Assembly: GCF_002097535.1 (NCBI RefSeq)
Contig: NZ_CP020772.1
Location: 1,116,001-1,180,000, forward strand
Direction: 5' to 3'
DNA: 64,000 nucleotides
Source of the DNA: Halobacillus mangrovi
GTDB taxonomy: Bacteria > Bacillota > Bacilli > Bacillales > Halobacillaceae
This document shows positions 59,828 through 64,000 of the stretch, one piece after another (within the stretch, counting starts at the first letter, position 1; every line of letters begins with the position of its first letter). The notes beneath the pieces are model-generated. The model did not search any database. It was not told the DNA's origin and worked only from the letters and a program-made list of their open reading frames with translations. A program made the position numbers and the translations under genes.

Positions 59828-62122
59828 GTGTTGTTTGGCGCAGAACTTCATTACTTTAGAGTTCCAAAACAAGAATGGAGAAATCGTTTAAAAGATGTTA
59901 AAGAAGCTGGAATCAATATGATCAGTACCTATGTGCCATGGCAGTTCCACGAATACGAAGAAGGGTACATAGATTTGACAGGCGAAACAAGAGGAGAGCG
60001 TGATTTGCAATCCTTTTTACAAATGGTTGCAGAAGAAGGATTATACTGTCTCGTTCGCCCAGGTCCTTACGTGATGGCGGAAATTATTGATCATGGCGTT
60101 CCGACTTGGTTCATTGAGAACTATCCAGAGGCGGCCGCACTAAACGAGAAAGGCCAACGGCATGCGACTCAAGTAGTCAGTTACCTTCATCCGATTTATT
60201 TAGAAAAGGTGAAAAACTGGTATGATGCAGTTTGTTCAGTCATTCAGCCGTATCAAGTAGATGAAGGTGGACCAGTCATCCTTTTCCAGCTGGATAACGA
60301 GGTAGGGATGTTTCACTGGGTCACTCATCAAGGTGATTTCAATGAAGTGACGATAAAGCAATTTCAACAATACTTAGAAGAGAAACGAACGCTGTCTGCA
60401 AACGATCTTGCTTATTTTGAAAACGCAAACAAAGGTGCAGATACCATTCAGCCTCTGCCTGTTGCCCTGAAAAATGACTATTTCTTGTTTATGCGAGAGC
60501 ACTACCGAGTGTATTTGGAGCACTTGAAGCAATTGGCGGTTGAACTGGGAATCACCGTTCCATTTGTGATCAACATTCATGGATTTCATACGACTGACTT
60601 TTTGAAAAGAGGCACGATGTATCCAATTGGAATATCGCAATTGTTAGAAGCTGCAAAGATGGAGGACACATTAGTAGCCGGAGACTACTATATCGGGAAT
60701 ATCGAATACGACAACTACATCGATATTGTGCTTGCCAACGCGTTTACAAAAGCTATTCAATCACCCAATCAGCCGCTGTTCTCTGCTGAATTTCAGGGTG
60801 GAAATGCCTCATACAGGCCCAAGCTGCAACCGAGTACGTTTGATCTTACCACAAGACTTTGTTTTGCCAACGGCATGAACGCCGTGAACTACTATATGTT
60901 TGTCGGAGGAGAAAACTACGAGGGTATAGGTCTAAATGGAAGACGGCATGAGTGGCAGGCGCCGCTTACAGCTAGCGGAGAAAAGAAACCGCACTTTCAA
61001 GTGATTGGTCACCTCGGAAAGATGTTCCAAACGTTTGAAAAACCTTTATTGGAAGCGAAACAAACGACGCATACATGCTTTGCTTTTTATCCTGATTACT
61101 ACATGACTGATTATAGTAATCATTTTTCTTCGCCGTTAATTGAAACGTTTCAACGTGAAAGAGATTTGAACATTTTCAATGGAATGGCAAAAGGGCTTCG
61201 TGTAAACAACATTGTATTCGACAGCCTGAATATTCAAGAGGATGGAAAGATCGATGTCGGCAAGGTTCCGACCCTATGGATGTTCTCAATGAAGTGGATG
61301 GATTCGCAGGTGCAGCAGAAATTAGTCGATTATGTACAGGATGGAGGTAAACTGGTCCTGTTTCCGACGATTCCGACTCACGATCTGAACGACCAGCCCT
61401 GTACCGTGTTCAAAGACTATATCCAAGTGGAATCTCGAGGCCGCAAGGGTGGTTTTGTCCGAGTAGGCGACATCGACAGTGTCAAAGTTCCTTATATGGA
61501 AACGTTCAAGGATGAAAAAGGAGCATTCGCCTGGTCGGAAGATGAAGCTGAGGACGTCATTGCCTTTGAGAAGGAGCTAGGCAAAGGTCGACTCTTTGTC
61601 TTTGGCGCGGCACTTGGGTTGAATTTCAACCATGAATATGACGTCATCCGGGAGCTTGCGCAAAGAGTGGGAGTGAAAAGTGACTTTTCACTCGAAGAAG
61701 AACTGGATATTTCGATCCGTGCCAAGTCCGATAAGAGTTATTTTGTTTTCCTTCATAATTTTGATGAGTACAGAAAAGAAACCCCAATTAATAAGTCGGG
61801 GCAGCCGTTATTTGGAGGAAGCCAAGTCAGTGTCCCTCCTAAAAACGGATTGATGCTCCCGGTCAACATTCCTATTCATGATGATGTAACCATCGCTTAT
61901 GGAACAGCGGAAGTGTTCAATGTCGAAGAAACAGCTGACGCTTTACGTGTAAAGGTGAAGTTGAAGCAAGCAGAGGACGTTTTACTATTTTCCTCCTCTA
62001 TATGGAGACCGGTGGAATCTCCAGGAATCAAGGTGGATAAGGAAGCAGAAGACACCTTTCTTGTTACCCTGATCAGGTCCCTGGAAAAAGAAGCGACCAT
62101 AGATTTTAAGAAGTTTGGTTAA
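59828..62122 (+). CDS. Beta-galactosidase-like glycoside hydrolase (GH35 type)
   Basis: 764 aa as read from GTG 59828. Catalytic residues: the acid/base Glu in VILFQLDNEVGMF and the nucleophile Glu in LFSAEFQGGNAS. The start is uncertain: family-like sequence (EREKIIINGKETVLFGAELH) begins upstream in the same frame, but there is no ATG, GTG or TTG between there and the lacI stop. A GGGGGTG site stands six bases before an ATC codon at 59783. Later domains include a beta-galactosidase-like Rossmann part (about 390-560) and a C-terminal beta domain. No signal peptide, so it acts on imported sugar. Confidence 0.87.
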   Translation: MLFGAELHYFRVPKQEWRNRLKDVKEAGINMISTYVPWQFHEYEEGYIDLTGETRGERDLQSFLQMVAEEGLYCLVRPGPYVMAEIIDHGVPTWFIENYPEAAALNEKGQRHATQVVSYLHPIYLEKVKNWYDAVCSVIQPYQVDEGGPVILFQLDNEVGMFHWVTHQGDFNEVTIKQFQQYLEEKRTLSANDLAYFENANKGADTIQPLPVALKNDYFLFMREHYRVYLEHLKQLAVELGITVPFVINIHGFHTTDFLKRGTMYPIGISQLLEAAKMEDTLVAGDYYIGNIEYDNYIDIVLANAFTKAIQSPNQPLFSAEFQGGNASYRPKLQPSTFDLTTRLCFANGMNAVNYYMFVGGENYEGIGLNGRRHEWQAPLTASGEKKPHFQVIGHLGKMFQTFEKPLLEAKQTTHTCFAFYPDYYMTDYSNHFSSPLIETFQRERDLNIFNGMAKGLRVNNIVFDSLNIQEDGKIDVGKVPTLWMFSMKWMDSQVQQKLVDYVQDGGKLVLFPTIPTHDLNDQPCTVFKDYIQVESRGRKGGFVRVGDIDSVKVPYMETFKDEKGAFAWSEDEAEDVIAFEKELGKGRLFVFGAALGLNFNHEYDVIRELAQRVGVKSDFSLEEELDISIRAKSDKSYFVFLHNFDEYRKETPINKSGQPLFGGSQVSVPPKNGLMLPVNIPIHDDVTIAYGTAEVFNVEETADALRVKVKLKQAEDVLLFSSSIWRPVESPGIKVDKEAEDTFLVTLIRSLEKEATIDFKKFG
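61140..61153 (+). promoter_or_regulatory. Intragenic copy of the LacI-type operator
   Basis: TTGAAACGTTTCAA repeats the core of the palindrome at 58741-58756 exactly and is itself a perfect 14-bp palindrome, inside the GH35 coding frame (codons for IETFQ). It could allow looping of the regulator or block elongation. Confidence 0.55.
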
Positions 62123-62201
62123 GCTCGTTGATCAACTTGCAGATTGAAAAGAATGCTGCTTTCTTTTCAATCCAAGTAAAAAAATAAAAGAGGTGTATGG
62201 A

Positions 62202-63575
62202 ATGAAAAAATGGTTTTCTATCGTATCTTTATTAACTGTTTTGGTCTTATTTTTGGCTGCCTGCTCCGATGAATCATCATCCGAAGGTGAAGGAGATTCT
62301 GAAGAGAGTAACGGGGATCAAGTGACCTTGACGATTGCCAGCTGGTCCTTCGGTACGGAAGGAGAAAAGAACCTTAATCGTATGATGCTTGACGCTTTTA
62401 TGGAAGAGAATCCGAATATCAAGGTGGAAATTGATGAATCGATTGCTGATCCTTGGGCAGAATCGTTGGCATCTGCTGCGAGTGCAGGGGAAATGCCGGA
62501 TGTATTTTCATTGACAAATGTTCCAACAGCCGTTGCGAACGACTGGACATTGGATATCACAGAATATGTGAACGAAGATGAAGAATACCAAAAGCTCCCT
62601 GAAAGTGTGAGAAAAGCGATCACTTATAACGACAGCGTCTATTCTGTTCCTTCCTCTCAACATATTATGGGATATTTTGTAAACAAAGACTTGTACAATC
62701 AAGCGAACTTGGACGCTCCTTATCTTGGCATGAGCTTAGAGGAGTTTGAGACCGCCGTAAGTGATGTAACAAATGTGAATCAAGGGGTTGTCGGTCTGAA
62801 TGAAGCGAATGCGATTCCGGAGTGGTATCCAGCTGCGGCAAGCGAAGATTTGGGCTGGTACACGTTTAATGATGGGTTTTCTTTAGACAGTAAAGAATTC
62901 ATCAACGGAATTAAGCTAGCGAATAACATCAATACAAACGGTTATGCTTATGCAACGTTAACGGAAGACCAAAAAGCGAATTTCAACGGAAAAGATGTAA
63001 CAGAAGCTTGGTTCAATAACGGAATCGGCATGATGTGGGGCGGCACATGGGCCCTTGCTGGATATGAACAAAATGCAGACTTTGACTGGGATTTCATCGG
63101 AGTCCCTGGCGAACGTCCTGTAATTACTCATGACTTCTACGGAATCTCAAGCTCTACAGAACATCCGGAAGCTGCTTACAAGCTTTCTAAATGGATGGGC
63201 TTTGGTAAAGAAGGCTTCATGAAGCGTATCGAAATTACAGACCAGGAGGAAGAGCTTGGATTATCCAGTGTACCACTGATCAACGACCAAGAAGTCTTAG
63301 ATGCTTATTTCAAAAGAGTGGACGTAGAAGGAGTAGAGAAGGCTTATGAAAACATCGAAAATGCTGTAGTCGAGCCATTCAAGACAACTCCAGGATATGG
63401 ACAAGCTCGTTGGGAAGCACCGACAGGAGTAGAAATTGGCGATCAGGCCAATGCGCCGATTGGAGCGCTTATTGACGCAAGTGTTTCTGGAAAGATCAAA
63501 ATTGAAAACTATGCGAGTCAAATTAACGAATTAGCGAACAAGAAATACGAAGAAGCGAAGGAAGCTCTTAAGTAA
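62202..63575 (+). CDS. Sugar-binding lipoprotein of a galactoside-type ABC importer
   Basis: 457 aa from ATG 62202, following AGAGGTG; the in-frame GTG 62193 overlaps the site. The signal ends at LFLAACSDESS. The mature protein is a family 1 binding protein (LTIASWSFGTEGEKNLNRMM, EMPDVFSLTNVPTAVAND, MMWGGTWALAGYEQ). It follows the GH35 gene, so a beta-galactoside or related sugar is the likely ligand. The permeases must lie beyond the window. Confidence 0.9.
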   Translation: MKKWFSIVSLLTVLVLFLAACSDESSSEGEGDSEESNGDQVTLTIASWSFGTEGEKNLNRMMLDAFMEENPNIKVEIDESIADPWAESLASAASAGEMPDVFSLTNVPTAVANDWTLDITEYVNEDEEYQKLPESVRKAITYNDSVYSVPSSQHIMGYFVNKDLYNQANLDAPYLGMSLEEFETAVSDVTNVNQGVVGLNEANAIPEWYPAAASEDLGWYTFNDGFSLDSKEFINGIKLANNINTNGYAYATLTEDQKANFNGKDVTEAWFNNGIGMMWGGTWALAGYEQNADFDWDFIGVPGERPVITHDFYGISSSTEHPEAAYKLSKWMGFGKEGFMKRIEITDQEEELGLSSVPLINDQEVLDAYFKRVDVEGVEKAYENIENAVVEPFKTTPGYGQARWEAPTGVEIGDQANAPIGALIDASVSGKIKIENYASQINELANKKYEEAKEALK

Positions 63576-63607
63576 GAACGAACGAGAAAGGTTGAGGAGG
63601 TAATAGC

Positions 63608-64000
63608 ATGAAGTCTAACGTGCTTTTGTGGTCACTTATAATTCTGTTCTTCATCCCGCAGACAGTCGTTCTAGCAAACGGTGAAAAAGACGGCGAGGAG
63701 GCTGTGAAGCAAATTGCAGAACAGAGTTATCACCTCGAACTCAACGAATGGAAGAAACAAGGTTTGGATAGCGTCGCTCAATTTGAGCGGGCTATCCCGC
63801 CTTCTTCATTTACAAATGTTGACGATGAAGACTTACTCCCATCATCAGAAAGCCATGGATATGGGGATCGCGTATTCTATTGGCGTAATCAAAAGTCATT
63901 GACGGTTGAAGTCGAGGTTGATAAAGAAGGATTATACGAAATTGGATTCGATTATTTCCCGCAAGGTGATTTGATCATGCCAATAGAGGGTGCAATCCAG
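63608..64000 (+). CDS. Secreted protein, N-terminal part only (3' end outside window)
   Basis: 131 codons are visible from ATG 63608, after GAGGAGG, open to the window edge. A signal peptide (NVLLWSLIILFFIPQTVVLA) is followed by a helical segment and a beta-rich stretch (RNQKSLTVEVEVDKEGLYEI, then GFDYFPQGD). This resembles the N-terminal module of long extracellular solute-binding-like proteins next to sugar ABC systems, but the defining part is missing. It starts 33 bases after the binding-protein gene. Confidence 0.8.
   Translation, partial: MKSNVLLWSLIILFFIPQTVVLANGEKDGEEAVKQIAEQSYHLELNEWKKQGLDSVAQFERAIPPSSFTNVDDEDLLPSSESHGYGDRVFYWRNQKSLTVEVEVDKEGLYEIGFDYFPQGDLIMPIEGAIQ

Overview
The window looks like chromosome from a low-to-mid GC Firmicute of the Bacillaceae, most likely a salt-adapted genus of the Halobacillus or Pontibacillus type. 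Supporting signs are strong GGAGG ribosome sites with ATG/GTG/TTG starts, consensus sigma-A promoters, CcpA-type cre boxes, EutVW/ANTAR regulation, YesM/YesN kinases and many lipoprotein-anchored ABC binding proteins. The genus is inference only. I saw no tRNA, rRNA, CRISPR array, prophage or insertion sequence.

Region 1 (1-14304) is an ethanolamine-utilisation locus with a bacterial microcompartment. The end of a first EutC gene overlaps eutW, which is followed by eutV. Next come eutH, eutS, eutP, eutA, eutB, a second eutC, eutL, eutE, a BMC-H gene, pduL, an unknown eut protein, eutN, another BMC-H gene with a basic tail, and a malate dehydrogenase. Two intrinsic terminators, before eutH and before eutA, each overlap a small hairpin with a hexaloop carrying A1 and G4, as expected for EutV/ANTAR antitermination. 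EutH imports ethanolamine, EutBC cleaves it, EutA reactivates EutBC, EutE makes acetyl-CoA and PduL makes acetyl phosphate. No eutG, eutT, eutQ or eutD is present, and malate dehydrogenase occupies the operon end.

Region 2 (14439-33565) is carbohydrate uptake. A binding protein, a YesM-type kinase and a YesN-type regulator precede a cre-marked fructan/sucrose operon (binding protein, two permeases, GH32, DUF624 protein). A second operon follows: ROK repressor, two permeases, binding protein, debranching-type glucosidase, ROK glucokinase and GH13 glucosidase. Neither operon has an ATPase gene.

Region 3 (33566-43046) is mixed. It has a small coiled-coil gene, an OmpR-type two-component system with two PepSY proteins, lipoproteins, an RDD membrane protein, decayed gene fragments, a flavin amine oxidase and a UbiA-family prenyltransferase.

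Region 4 (43184-52449) holds two catabolic units. The first is a cre/palindrome-controlled operon (SDR, acyl-CoA ligase, phosphotriesterase-like hydrolase). The second is a pair of operons around a GntR regulator: DUF1446 (AtuA-like), DUF4387 and DUF3870 on the minus strand, and a TRAP-type permease, a small membrane protein and a class-I glutamine-amidotransferase-like hydrolase on the plus strand. Two identical 18-bp sites plus one variant site place all three promoters under what is probably the same regulator. I regard this as the best candidate for an undescribed pathway.

Region 5 (52473-64000) has an intergenic repeat, a VOC gene broken by a stop codon, an AraC regulator with an esterase, and a glycoside cluster (sugar isomerase/epimerase, two Gfo/Idh/MocA oxidoreductases, LacI regulator, GH35-type beta-galactosidase, binding protein and a truncated secreted protein). 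A perfect LacI-type palindrome lies at the lacI promoter and recurs inside the GH35 gene.
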